Source: Sphingobium xenophagum NBRC 107872 (GTDB lineage Bacteria; Pseudomonadota; Alphaproteobacteria; Sphingomonadales; Sphingomonadaceae). Taken from it: DNA of 64,000 nucleotides. The position numbers were made by a program, and so were the translations under genes. Below the pieces are notes generated by a model. It searched no databases and was not told the DNA's origin. It worked only from the letters and a program-made list of their open reading frames with translations. The stretch covers positions 124,001 to 188,000 of the forward strand of contig NZ_BARE01000012.1 of NCBI RefSeq assembly GCF_000367345.1, written 5' to 3'. Shown piece by piece: positions 33,575 through 42,456 of this stretch. Each line of letters begins with the position of its first letter. Position 1 is the stretch's first letter.

Positions 33575-35947
33575 TCAATCGCCAAACCGATAGCGAACCT
33601 CCACGCCATAGGTCCTCGGCGCGCCATAGAATCCACTGAATATCCCGAGCGCGGCCGATCCGACATTGCTCGACGCCAGATATTTCTTGTCGAACAGGTT
33701 GCGCACGAAAAAGCTGATGTCGGCGTTGCTGCCGCCAACGCCGTTCAGGTCCAGCCGTCCGTTGACCAAGTCATAGGCGGGCAGGACCTGGTCCGAAGAC
33801 CGTACCTTGCTGGAATGATAATAGTCCAGGCTGAACACGGTTTCCGCCAGCGATGGCGGCACTGGCAACGTCCAGCGCACGCCAGCCGTAACCGTCGTCT
33901 TTGCAACCAGATTGAACGGCACCTTGAGCGCTGCAAGATAGGATTGGAGATCCGCAGGCACCGTCAGCGACCGCGACTTGAGGTCCAGGAAGGTCGCACC
34001 GGCGTCGAGGGACAAGGTCGATGTCGGCTGGATACGGGTCGAAAGGTCGATGCCCGCCACCCGGGTCTTGCCGGCGTTGACGAGCAGCGTCCCGCCGCTT
34101 GGATCGTTGCTGGCGTCGCAATCGCCGTCCGGTGATTTTGGCGGATTGATCCCGCCCGGCGTGGTCGTGCTGCAGCTCGCCTGGGTGTTGAGGCCCGAAA
34201 TCGGCACCTGCACATTATTATACCAGCCGACAAAGGGTGATGCGTTGAACTGCAGCTTGACGTCGCCCACGGTGAAGTCGGAGCGGATACCGACCTCCAC
34301 ATCCGTCACCTTTTCCGGGGCGAAGGACTGGAAGGGCGCCAGCCGCCCGGCCAGCGTCGGGCTGTTAATGCCGCCAGCTCGATAGCCCCGGCGCGTGATC
34401 GCATAGAGGAAGATCGCATCCGACGCCTTCCAGTCGACGCCCAGTTGCCAGGTCAGCGCCTTGGACGAGGTCTTGTTGACGCTCGAATTGCGGATCGTTG
34501 CCGCGCCGTCCGCGCATTCTTCCGGTGAAACGACAGGCTGATTGCTCAGGCCGCCGCCAACGCAGGCCTCGATCTTGTCCCAGGTGTGACGTACGCCCAG
34601 ATTGACGCGCAGGCCGTCGGCGATTTCATAATTGACATTGCCGAACAGCGCCCGGCTCTTTTCGCTGTAAAAACTATAGTTGAAGCGAGCATCGGTAATA
34701 CCGGGTAGGGTGAAGACCGGAATATAAGTGCCCGACGGCCCGAGCGGCTTGCTGTCCAGGTAGAAGGCCCCGACCAGCCAGTCGAGACGATTGCCGAGTG
34801 CCGATCCCTTCAATTGCACTTCGTCGCTGATCTGCCGGACGTCGGATGTCTGGCGCCCACCCACGATCGTCACCGGAAGCCCGGCAGGGATCGCGCCGCT
34901 TCCATCAGCGATCAAGGTGGGCAGTCCATCCACGCTGGAATAATAGTCGACCTTGGTGCGCCGATAGCCGAAGATATTGACGAAGGTGAAGTCATCCGAC
35001 AGATCGAACTCGGTCCGGTTGGTGATGCCGAAACGCTTGACCTTTTCGAACGCGTCGACGTCCGAATTGATTACGCGCGGCCCGCGCGCGCGCTGCAAGG
35101 CCAGTTGCGCCAGAGCCGCCGCCGCCGTGCCCGTCGCCGTCAGCCCGTTGGGACCGGGCAGCACATTCGTCAACACCGACGCGCCGCCGACCGCATCATT
35201 ATGGTAATAATCGACGATGAGCGTGTTGCGGAACGCGGCGCTCGGCTCGAACAGGATAGAGCCGCGGATCGCTTGCGAATTGAGGTCGTCGGGGTCGCCG
35301 CCGATGCCGATATTCTTGGTCCAGCCATCGCGCTTCTGGATCTGGCCGGCGATGCGGATGGCCAGCGTGTCGGACGTCAGCGGTATATTGACGGCGGCTT
35401 CCAGCAGCCGGGCGTCGTAATTGCCGTAGGACGCCTTGGCATATCCCCCCAGCTTATAGTCCGGCGCCATCGGATAATAGAGGATCGCGCCGCCAGTGGT
35501 GTTACGGCCGAACAGCGTCCCCTGCGGCCCCTTGAGCACCTGAACGGACGAGAGATCATAGGTCGGAATGCTGGACCCGACCGTAGGAGACGGCACTTCG
35601 GCCAAATAGCTGATGACGCCCGGGGCGCTGTTGCCGGCCAGCGCCTTGGACTGGCCACGAATGGAGAAATTGCTGTTCTCGCGCCCGCCCGAACCCGCCA
35701 GGAATACGCCCGGCGTCTTGATCAGCAGATCCTGCGTATCGCGGATATTGGCCTGCCGCAGCGAATCCGCGCCGAAAGCCACGACCGAAACCGGCGTCTC
35801 CTGAATATTCTCGGCGGTGCGGCGCGCCGTCACCACGATGTCGCTGGTAGCGCCCTCCTGCGGCGCGGCGTTCGACGACTGCGCCAATGCCATTTCCGAT
35901 GTCGTCAGCAGCAACCCTATCGGCAGCATGAAACCGGTTATCTTCAT
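33575..35947 (-). CDS. TonB-dependent outer-membrane receptor
   Basis: The 790-residue receptor has a signal peptide ending MALAQ, a plug starting SDIVVTARRTAENIQETPVSV, the plug motif QVLKGPQGTLFGRNTTGGA, and a barrel ending YGVEVRYRFGD. An extracellular-loop Cys pair (SCSTTTPGGINPPKSPDGDC) could form a disulfide. A strong ribosome site (GGGAGGAG) precedes the ATG. It is divergent from the SMP-30 lactonase gene across a 348-bp region with an inverted repeat. Together with the receptor at 29333 it suggests uptake of a bulky, poorly soluble substrate (inference). Confidence 0.93.
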   Translation of the reverse strand: MKITGFMLPIGLLLTTSEMALAQSSNAAPQEGATSDIVVTARRTAENIQETPVSVVAFGADSLRQANIRDTQDLLIKTPGVFLAGSGGRENSNFSIRGQSKALAGNSAPGVISYLAEVPSPTVGSSIPTYDLSSVQVLKGPQGTLFGRNTTGGAILYYPMAPDYKLGGYAKASYGNYDARLLEAAVNIPLTSDTLAIRIAGQIQKRDGWTKNIGIGGDPDDLNSQAIRGSILFEPSAAFRNTLIVDYYHNDAVGGASVLTNVLPGPNGLTATGTAAAALAQLALQRARGPRVINSDVDAFEKVKRFGITNRTEFDLSDDFTFVNIFGYRRTKVDYYSSVDGLPTLIADGSGAIPAGLPVTIVGGRQTSDVRQISDEVQLKGSALGNRLDWLVGAFYLDSKPLGPSGTYIPVFTLPGITDARFNYSFYSEKSRALFGNVNYEIADGLRVNLGVRHTWDKIEACVGGGLSNQPVVSPEECADGAATIRNSSVNKTSSKALTWQLGVDWKASDAIFLYAITRRGYRAGGINSPTLAGRLAPFQSFAPEKVTDVEVGIRSDFTVGDVKLQFNASPFVGWYNNVQVPISGLNTQASCSTTTPGGINPPKSPDGDCDASNDPSGGTLLVNAGKTRVAGIDLSTRIQPTSTLSLDAGATFLDLKSRSLTVPADLQSYLAALKVPFNLVAKTTVTAGVRWTLPVPPSLAETVFSLDYYHSSKVRSSDQVLPAYDLVNGRLDLNGVGGSNADISFFVRNLFDKKYLASSNVGSAALGIFSGFYGAPRTYGVEVRYRFGD

Positions 35948-36295
35948 TTTTCTCCTCCCTGGCGGTCAAAGGATGACCATTGTCTTTGAAAGCCGGTCTG
36001 TCGCCAGCCTGTCCTGTTCATGAGATCAACGATGGATAGCTGACGCCCTGCCCCGCGCGCCAATGCTCGACGATCGCGCTTTTCTGGCAGTTGAATATGC
36101 CGATCTGTCTGGGCACTATGCCGCCATCCCCTCCGCATTTCCCCGATGGATCAGGTGTGAGGCGGATTAGACGCCAATCCGCGCTTTCAATTACCTGTCG
36201 AAAGGTGGGTCCGATGTCCGATCACGCCGATATCCACCAGATATGAGGATAAGGACGGTCCGCAGATACCTTCGGTCATGTGGGGAGAGGACGAG
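35948..36295. promoter_or_regulatory. Divergent regulatory region with GCGGATT inverted repeat
   Basis: This 348-bp region separates the TonB receptor (minus) from the lactonase-GMC-ALDH genes (plus). At 36162-36182 it holds a perfect 7-bp inverted repeat, GCGGATT-N7-AATCCGC. Its dyad spacing suits a dimeric regulator such as a GntR, TetR or LacI protein. No gene was recognised in the gap. Confidence 0.45.
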
Positions 36296-37207
36296 ATGAC
36301 CTGCTTTGCAAACGGGCTGCTGATGCCTGAGGGACCGATTGCGCGGCCGGATGGCGGCCTGCTGCTGGTGGAAGTACTCGGCGGTCGCCTGTCCCGCCTT
36401 GGCCCGGACGGTGCGCGCACCACCCTCGCCGATCTGGGCGGCGGTCCCAATGGCGCGGCGATCGGTCCCGACGGGCGGATTTATGTCTGCAACAATGGCG
36501 GTTTCGAAAAGATGATCCTGCCGAACGGCGACCTCCTGCCGATCGAGGCGCCTCTTGATACGCCACCCGGCACTATTCAAGTCGTAGATCCCGTCACCGG
36601 CGCTTTCGAAACCTTATACGCATCCACCGAAGCTACTCCCTTCTGGGGACCGAACGACCTCGTCTTTGACGAAACGGGCGGATTTTGGTTCACCGATTTC
36701 GGCAGGGATCGCGGCGCGGCGCGAATGCGGGGTGGCCTTTATTATGCCAAGGCCGACGGGTCGGACATCCGACTGGTCGCCGGACCATTGGATGGGGCGA
36801 ATGGCGTCGGCCTATCGCCAGATGGACGCACCCTCTACGTCGCCCTCACCTATGAAGCGCATCTGCTGCGCTATCGATTGTCAGCGCCTGGTATAATCGA
36901 CACGACGGCGTCGCCGACCCCGGACGGGCACAGCATCGTCGGTCGGGCCGGACCTGGTCAATTTCTCGACAGCTTGGCTGTCGATAGCGCCGGACACATC
37001 TGCTGCGCCTCGCCCGGCCAAGGCGCCATATTGATCTTTCCTCCCGAGGGCGGAACGCCTCAGCAGATCGAAACGGGCGATTTCCTCACGACCAATATCT
37101 GCTTTGGCGGCAAGGACGGGCGGGTGGCCTTCGTCACGCTGGGCAGTTCCGGCAAGGTCATATGTATCGACTGGGACGCCCCCGGCCTGCCTCTCGCATT
37201 CGGCTGA
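36296..37207 (+). CDS. SMP-30/gluconolactonase family lactonase
   Basis: This 303-residue six-bladed beta-propeller protein has the metal Glu near the start (LLMPEGPIARPDG), GGPNGAAIGPDGRIYVCNNGG, GPNDLVFDETGGFWFTDFG with the metal Asn and Asp, and ANGVGLSPDGRTLYVA. The family hydrolyses lactones with Ca or Zn. GGGGAGAGG lies upstream of the ATG at 36296; a start six codons earlier is possible. It leads a plus-strand run with a GMC alcohol oxidase/dehydrogenase and an aldehyde dehydrogenase, fitting oxidation of an alcohol to a lactone or acid and then hydrolysis. No signal peptide is evident. Confidence 0.87.
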   Translation: MTCFANGLLMPEGPIARPDGGLLLVEVLGGRLSRLGPDGARTTLADLGGGPNGAAIGPDGRIYVCNNGGFEKMILPNGDLLPIEAPLDTPPGTIQVVDPVTGAFETLYASTEATPFWGPNDLVFDETGGFWFTDFGRDRGAARMRGGLYYAKADGSDIRLVAGPLDGANGVGLSPDGRTLYVALTYEAHLLRYRLSAPGIIDTTASPTPDGHSIVGRAGPGQFLDSLAVDSAGHICCASPGQGAILIFPPEGGTPQQIETGDFLTTNICFGGKDGRVAFVTLGSSGKVICIDWDAPGLPLAFG

Positions 37208-37299
37208 CCTTCCTCTTAAATAGCGCCTCCTGCCCGCCGACAGGTCAAGCAAGGCAGCCATTGTTGTTCTCTCGCGCCATGCCCCGGAAAAGAGCGACC

Positions 37300-38922
37300 A
37301 TGTCAGCTGATTGTTATGACTATATCATCGTCGGGGCGGGGTCTTCCGGCTGCGTGCTGGCCAATCGACTGTCGGCAGACCCGACCGTCAAGGTACTGCT
37401 GGTGGAGGCGGGACCGGACGACAGCAGTCCGTTGATCGCCATGCCGCGCGGTATCGGCAAACTGCTGGCGCCGGGCAATCCCCATGTGTGGGATTACGCC
37501 GTATCGCCCGGCGGCAACGCACCCCAGGAAATATGGCTGAAGGGCCGCGCGGTTGGCGGGTCCAGTTCGGTCAACGGCATGGTCTATGTGCGGGGCGCTC
37601 CGGCCGATTATGATGGCTGGGAAGCGGCAGGCTGCACAGGCTGGGGCTGGCAGAATATAGGCCGATATTTCGTCTCTCTGGAGGACCATGCGCTGGGCGC
37701 CAAGGCGTGGCGCGGTGCCGGCGGCCCCCTCAAGGTCAGCGTCCACCCTTCCGGCGACCCGCTGTGCGAAGCCTTCCTGACAGCCGCCGAGCAGGCCGGC
37801 ACGCAACGGGTGGACGACATGAACGACATGCCGGCCGTGACCCAGGGCGGCATGGGCTATCAGCCGACATCCACCTATCGCGGCAAGCGCTTCTCCGCCT
37901 CCCGCGCCTTTCTGAAGCCCGTGCGCGGCCGCCCGAATCTGGATGTTTTGCCGCAGACTGACGCCCTGCGTATCCTGTTCGACGGACAGCGAGCGGGCGG
38001 TATCCTGCTGCGCAACAAGGATGGCGTGCAGGAGGTCGCCGCCCGGCGGGAGATCATTCTTTCCGCAGGCGCGGTGCAGAGCCCTAAGCTGCTGCAATTG
38101 TCGGGCATCGGTCCCCGCGCCTTGCTCGAATCGCTTGGCATCCCGATCGTCGTTGATGCGCCGGGTGTCGGCGCCAACCTTCGCGAACATCGCTATTTGG
38201 GTTTCAACTACAGGGTCCGGGGGAACAGCCTGAACCAGAAACTGTCCGGTGTCGGCCTTATCCTGTCAGCTTTGCGCTATGCCTTCGGGTCGACTGGGCC
38301 GCTGACCCATGCAGCGCATGAAGTGGGCGGCTTCGTCAAGACCGATGCCACGCTCGACCGGCCCGACGCGCAGGTCGGCATGGGCCTCTACTCCTTCCAC
38401 ACGGACGACAGGGGCGCGGTGGCGCTCGACCCCTATCCCGGCATGACCATCATTGCTTATTATATGCGGCCCGACAGCCAGGGCCATGTCAGGATAAGTT
38501 CGGCCGATCCGGACGTCCCGCCGGTCATCGACGCCAATCATCTGGCGACCGATGCCGACAGGAGCCATTTCGTTGCCCTGTTTCGCTGGCTCCGTCGCCT
38601 GGCGCAACAGCCCGCGCTCAAGGACTGGATCGTCGAGGAAACAGGCAAGACCGTCGACATAGAGGCGGACGAGGACATTCTTGCCAACGCGATGGCCCTT
38701 GGCGGCACATCCTTTCACATTTGCGGGACATGCCGCATGGGCGCGGATGAAACCTCCGTCGTCGACCCCCAGCTTCGCGTGCGCGGCGTCACCGGCCTGC
38801 GCGTCGTCGATACCTCCATCATGCCGACGATCGTATCGGGCAACACCAATGCGCCGGCCATGGCCATCGCGCTCAACGCCGCGGACATGATCCTGCGGCC
38901 CAGACAGGAAACCATGCCATGA
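37300..38922 (+). CDS. GMC family FAD-dependent alcohol oxidoreductase
   Basis: The 540-residue flavoprotein starts with the FAD-binding dinucleotide motif DYIIVGAGSSGCVLANRL and Glu of LVEAGPDD. It has the GMC signature GRAVGGSSSVNGMVYVRG, and a second, SAGAVQSPKLLQLSGIGP. The catalytic pair is His in SFHICGTCRMG and Asn/His of SGNTNAPAMAI. Choline dehydrogenase, polyethylene glycol dehydrogenase and terpene-alcohol dehydrogenases belong here. The start at 37300 is chosen by homology. The stop overlaps the aldehyde dehydrogenase start by 4 bp (ATGA), so the two act together: alcohol to aldehyde to acid. Confidence 0.93.
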   Translation: MSADCYDYIIVGAGSSGCVLANRLSADPTVKVLLVEAGPDDSSPLIAMPRGIGKLLAPGNPHVWDYAVSPGGNAPQEIWLKGRAVGGSSSVNGMVYVRGAPADYDGWEAAGCTGWGWQNIGRYFVSLEDHALGAKAWRGAGGPLKVSVHPSGDPLCEAFLTAAEQAGTQRVDDMNDMPAVTQGGMGYQPTSTYRGKRFSASRAFLKPVRGRPNLDVLPQTDALRILFDGQRAGGILLRNKDGVQEVAARREIILSAGAVQSPKLLQLSGIGPRALLESLGIPIVVDAPGVGANLREHRYLGFNYRVRGNSLNQKLSGVGLILSALRYAFGSTGPLTHAAHEVGGFVKTDATLDRPDAQVGMGLYSFHTDDRGAVALDPYPGMTIIAYYMRPDSQGHVRISSADPDVPPVIDANHLATDADRSHFVALFRWLRRLAQQPALKDWIVEETGKTVDIEADEDILANAMALGGTSFHICGTCRMGADETSVVDPQLRVRGVTGLRVVDTSIMPTIVSGNTNAPAMAIALNAADMILRPRQETMP

Positions 38923-40409
38923 CCGTGCCGTTCACGACGTTCGACAAGCTTTATATCGATGGCGCCTGGGTCGATGGCGGGAGCGAACGCGACGCCATCA
39001 TCAATCCCGCCACCGAAGCGGTGATCGGCCACGCGCCGGTGGGTAACGCCGCCGCCGTGGACGCTGCGATCGCAGCCGCGCGCGATGCGTTCGACACGGG
39101 CATCTGGCCACGCATGGCCATGTCCGAACGCGCGACCTGTCTGCGCCGGATGCATGCCGCACTGGATGCGCGCAGGCAGCAGATCGCGGCGCTGATCATC
39201 GCGGAAGTCGGCTGTTCACAGGGCATCACCCAAGGCATGCAGGTCGCTAATCCGCTCGACCATCTGCTGGCCGCGGTCGAACATTCGACGCGCGACGACA
39301 GCGTTCGCCTGCCCATCGACATCACCCCCGATCCCTTCAATCCCGACGGGCCGAAGAAAATAGGCGGGACGACCGTGGTGCGCGAACCGGTGGGCGTGGT
39401 CGCGGCCATCACCGGTTATAATTTCCCCTTTCTCATCAATCTGGCGAAGATCGTTCCCGCGCTGCTGGCCGGCAATACGATGGTGCTGAAGCCGTCGCCC
39501 TTCACACCCTTTTCCGCGCTGCTGTTCGGGGAGATCGCCGAAGAGATCGGCCTGCCCAAAGGCGTGCTGAACATCGTTACCGGCGGACCGGAGGTTGGCA
39601 CGACCCTGACCTGCGATCCGCGCGTCGATCTCGTCACCTTCACCGGATCCGAAGGCGTAGGCGCCGCTATCATGGCGCAAGCCGCCCCCACATTGAAGCG
39701 CGTGCATCTGGAACTCGGTGGAAAGTCCGCACTGATCGTCCGCCAGGATGCCGACATCGCCCGCGCCGCGGGCATGGCGGTTGCAGTGCTCTCGGTCAAT
39801 GCGGGCCAGGGCTGCGCCCTGCTCACGCGCCTCGTCGTCCATAACAGCATCAGGAAAGCGTTCGTCGAAACCGCCTGTGCCATCGCCAGCCAGTTCAAAA
39901 TCGGCGATCCTGCCGATCCCACCGTGGCGATGGGGCCGCTGATCCGCGAATCCCAGCGGGAAAAGGTCGAAAGACTGATCACCATCGGCCGCGACGAGGG
40001 CGCGCGGATCGTGCATGGCGGCGGGCGTCCGGCCGGTCTCGACAAGGGCTTCTTCACCGACATCACGATCTTCGACGATGTCGACAACAAGATGACGATC
40101 GCCCAGGAAGAGGTGTTCGGTCCGGTCGGCTGCGTCATCGGCTTCGATACCGACGAAGAGGCGATCCGCATCGCCAACGACAGCCGTTATGGCCTGAATG
40201 GTGGCATCGAAACCGCAGACGCTGCCAAAGGCTATGAGATGGCGATGCATATCCGTGCGGGCAGCGTCATGCTCAATGGTGGCACTGGGCGTATGACCTA
40301 TGCGCCCATCGGCGGCTACAAACGCTCGGGCGTGGGCCGGGAATATGGTCCCGACTGGCTGCACGAATATCAAAATCAAAAGTCGGTCTTCTATCCTATC
40401 GGCGGATAG
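38919..40409 (+). CDS. Aldehyde dehydrogenase
   Basis: This 496-residue NAD(P)-dependent aldehyde dehydrogenase has the Asn of TGYNFPF, the cofactor loop FTGSEGVGAAI, the general base Glu in LELGGKSA, and the nucleophile Cys in NAGQGCALLTR. The ending PIGGYKRSGVGREYG is standard. The start overlaps the GMC gene. The expected product is an acid, which the LuxE-like enzymes could activate (inference). It ends 9 bp from the convergent SDR. Confidence 0.95.
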   Translation: MTVPFTTFDKLYIDGAWVDGGSERDAIINPATEAVIGHAPVGNAAAVDAAIAAARDAFDTGIWPRMAMSERATCLRRMHAALDARRQQIAALIIAEVGCSQGITQGMQVANPLDHLLAAVEHSTRDDSVRLPIDITPDPFNPDGPKKIGGTTVVREPVGVVAAITGYNFPFLINLAKIVPALLAGNTMVLKPSPFTPFSALLFGEIAEEIGLPKGVLNIVTGGPEVGTTLTCDPRVDLVTFTGSEGVGAAIMAQAAPTLKRVHLELGGKSALIVRQDADIARAAGMAVAVLSVNAGQGCALLTRLVVHNSIRKAFVETACAIASQFKIGDPADPTVAMGPLIRESQREKVERLITIGRDEGARIVHGGGRPAGLDKGFFTDITIFDDVDNKMTIAQEEVFGPVGCVIGFDTDEEAIRIANDSRYGLNGGIETADAAKGYEMAMHIRAGSVMLNGGTGRMTYAPIGGYKRSGVGREYGPDWLHEYQNQKSVFYPIGG

Positions 40410-40418
40410 AGCCGCTGC

Positions 40419-41168
40419 CTAACCTGCGGTAATGCCGCCGTCGACCGCCCAGCAGGCGCCATGCACATGACGCGCCCGATCGGAAGCCAGGAACAGAAGC
40501 GGCTCGGCCACATCCTCGGGCGGACAGGGCGGCCGCATGCCGGTGTAGCGCGCGAGGAGCCGGGGATCGGCGAAATCGGGGAAGGACATGCCCTGTGTCA
40601 TTTCCGTCCGCATCGGGCCAGGCGAGAGGATGTTGATCCGCACGGGACTGTCCATCATCTCCATCGCGAGCGACAACGTCAAACCGACCAGTCCGAATTT
40701 GGAGGCGGTATACGGCGCCAGATAGGCCTGCCCCATGAAACCGGCGGTGGAGGCCACGCAGATGATATTCCCGCCGCTCTCGATCAGGTGCGGCATGGCC
40801 GCCTGCATGAGAAAGAAGGGGCCGGACAGGTTGGAGGCAATGGTCCGGTTCCATTCCTCCTCCTTGATGTCCGCCAATCGGTGAAACATGACATCGGCGG
40901 CGATATTGCACAGCACATCCAGCCGGCCGAATGCCGTCATCGCCCCTTCGATAGCCTCCCTACAGCCATGCGGCTCGCCAAGATCGCAAGCCAGCTCGAC
41001 ACACCGGCCACCCGCGTCGCGGATCAACCGCCCGGTCTCTTCCAGCTTGGCTCGGCTGCGCCCGACAAGGCACAGTGCCGCGCCTTCCCGCGCGAAGGCG
41101 AGGCTCGCCGCGCAGCCCAGGCCCGACCCGGCGCCGGTGACCAGTACGACCTTGCCTGCAAAGTCCAT
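40419..41168 (-). CDS. SDR family NAD(P)-dependent oxidoreductase
   Basis: The 249-residue short-chain dehydrogenase has TGAGSGLGCA at residues 11-20, LCNIAAD where NNAG normally stands, the catalytic Ser in VASTAG, and YTASK. The usual Asn of NNAG is present only once (CNIA). The start at 41168 has GGAAGAGGAT upstream. The ending WAVDGGITAG is standard. It is in the same direction as the DUF1214 and sulfotransferase genes upstream but separated by 112 bp, and is convergent with the aldehyde dehydrogenase. Confidence 0.9.
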   Translation of the reverse strand: MDFAGKVVLVTGAGSGLGCAASLAFAREGAALCLVGRSRAKLEETGRLIRDAGGRCVELACDLGEPHGCREAIEGAMTAFGRLDVLCNIAADVMFHRLADIKEEEWNRTIASNLSGPFFLMQAAMPHLIESGGNIICVASTAGFMGQAYLAPYTASKFGLVGLTLSLAMEMMDSPVRINILSPGPMRTEMTQGMSFPDFADPRLLARYTGMRPPCPPEDVAEPLLFLASDRARHVHGACWAVDGGITAG

Positions 41169-41280
41169 CCGCATATCCTCTTCCAAAACGGGCCGTCGGC
41201 GGGGTTAGAATGCCACGCTGATGTCTGCCATAAGGGTGATTAAGGCGTGGCCAACCTTTCCCCGGATGGGGTTGATCCCC

Positions 41281-42456
41281 TCACCAGCGCCGTCGCCATT
41301 GCGCGCCGCGCCGACGGTTACGGATCATCTCATCCCGCTGCTCCGGCGTGACAAGCGGCGTGTCGGCGGGAAGATGCGAACGGAGTTCCGCAGCCGGCAC
41401 GATCCTGAGCGTCGGCTCCGGCCCGGAACTCGCGCCGGTCCAGCGCAGCATCAGCGATCCTTCATTGCGTCCGGCCGGATCAAGCCAGTTGGGCACGCCC
41501 GGATCGTCCAGTGCGATGACGGCCCGGAAGCGGCCGTCGCCGTCCAGACGCGCCTGCGCCGCGTTGAGGCTGCTCTGATGGTTCATCCAGTCGATCGTGT
41601 TCCACAGCGGATCGTTGAGCTGGACGTTCCAGTAACGCACCTGATCGGGCACCGCCGTGTCGATGATCATCGCCTCCCCCGGCTCCAACCGGAAGATGCC
41701 CTGATAATAATGCTGCCCGGCCACGCCGCCGCGACCGGCCCAGTCATCATATTCCAGCCTGTTGACGAAGCCCTGCGCCCGCTGCCGCTGGCCATAACCC
41801 AGGGCGAATGCGGCATAGCGTTCGACGAACGCTGACAGGCGATCGAGCCGATGGACGATCTCGGCTGCGGGCACCGGACCGCCGCCCACGCGCCGGTCGA
41901 CCCGTTCGATCGCGATGCGTAGATCGCGCCCCACGCCCCAGTCATAATAGGCATGGCGCAAGCCGATCGTGACCGCGCGCGGGTCTAGCGGAAACCAGTC
42001 GCCCGCATGATCCGGCCGCTCCCCGCCCAACACGATGTCGAACGCCCCGTCCGGTCCCAATGTGCAGGCATCCAGATCGATCATGCCCACCGAAGGCCCG
42101 AGATCTTCCATCGGTCCCAGACCGCCCGCGACCAGATCAAGGAACACGAAAACCCCGTCCCCCCGCGTGCCCGACAGCCTGTAGACGCCGCTGCCGTCGA
42201 TCCGCGCCGCGCCATAGATGAAATCGGGATTGACCCCGACCGTGTTGAGGATGCTGCTGACCGAGGGTACGAAATCGGGATGATCGGGATCGGCGAAGGC
42301 CGTCTGATAGCCGGTGGCGAGGATAGCGAACAACAGGCGGTGCGCCTCGGCCCGGGCCTGTGGATCATCGGGATCGGCCAGCCTGTCCAGCATGCCTTCC
42401 GCCCCCACCATCCGCTCCAGCCAGGCGCGCCACTGGGACGTTTCAGAGATAGGCAT
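41281..42456 (-). CDS. DUF1214-like protein, function unknown
   Basis: The 391-residue protein has a C-terminal region resembling DUF1214: YWNVQLNDPLWNTIDWMNHQ and NWLDPAGRNEGSLMLRW. The N-terminal part is helical without recognised motifs. There is no signal peptide. Its start overlaps the end of the sulfotransferase gene by 14 bp, so the two are translationally linked. DUF1214 proteins accompany steroid, terpene and alkane degradation genes, but no reaction has been assigned to this type as far as I know. A role in handling a sulfated or hydroxylated intermediate is inference from position only. Confidence 0.65.
   Translation of the reverse strand: MPISETSQWRAWLERMVGAEGMLDRLADPDDPQARAEAHRLLFAILATGYQTAFADPDHPDFVPSVSSILNTVGVNPDFIYGAARIDGSGVYRLSGTRGDGVFVFLDLVAGGLGPMEDLGPSVGMIDLDACTLGPDGAFDIVLGGERPDHAGDWFPLDPRAVTIGLRHAYYDWGVGRDLRIAIERVDRRVGGGPVPAAEIVHRLDRLSAFVERYAAFALGYGQRQRAQGFVNRLEYDDWAGRGGVAGQHYYQGIFRLEPGEAMIIDTAVPDQVRYWNVQLNDPLWNTIDWMNHQSSLNAAQARLDGDGRFRAVIALDDPGVPNWLDPAGRNEGSLMLRWTGASSGPEPTLRIVPAAELRSHLPADTPLVTPEQRDEMIRNRRRGAQWRRRW

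Noticed and set aside
34814..35989. Plus-strand ORF of 391 codons opposite the TonB receptor
   Set aside because: It lacks recognisable domains and the receptor on the other strand is unambiguous.
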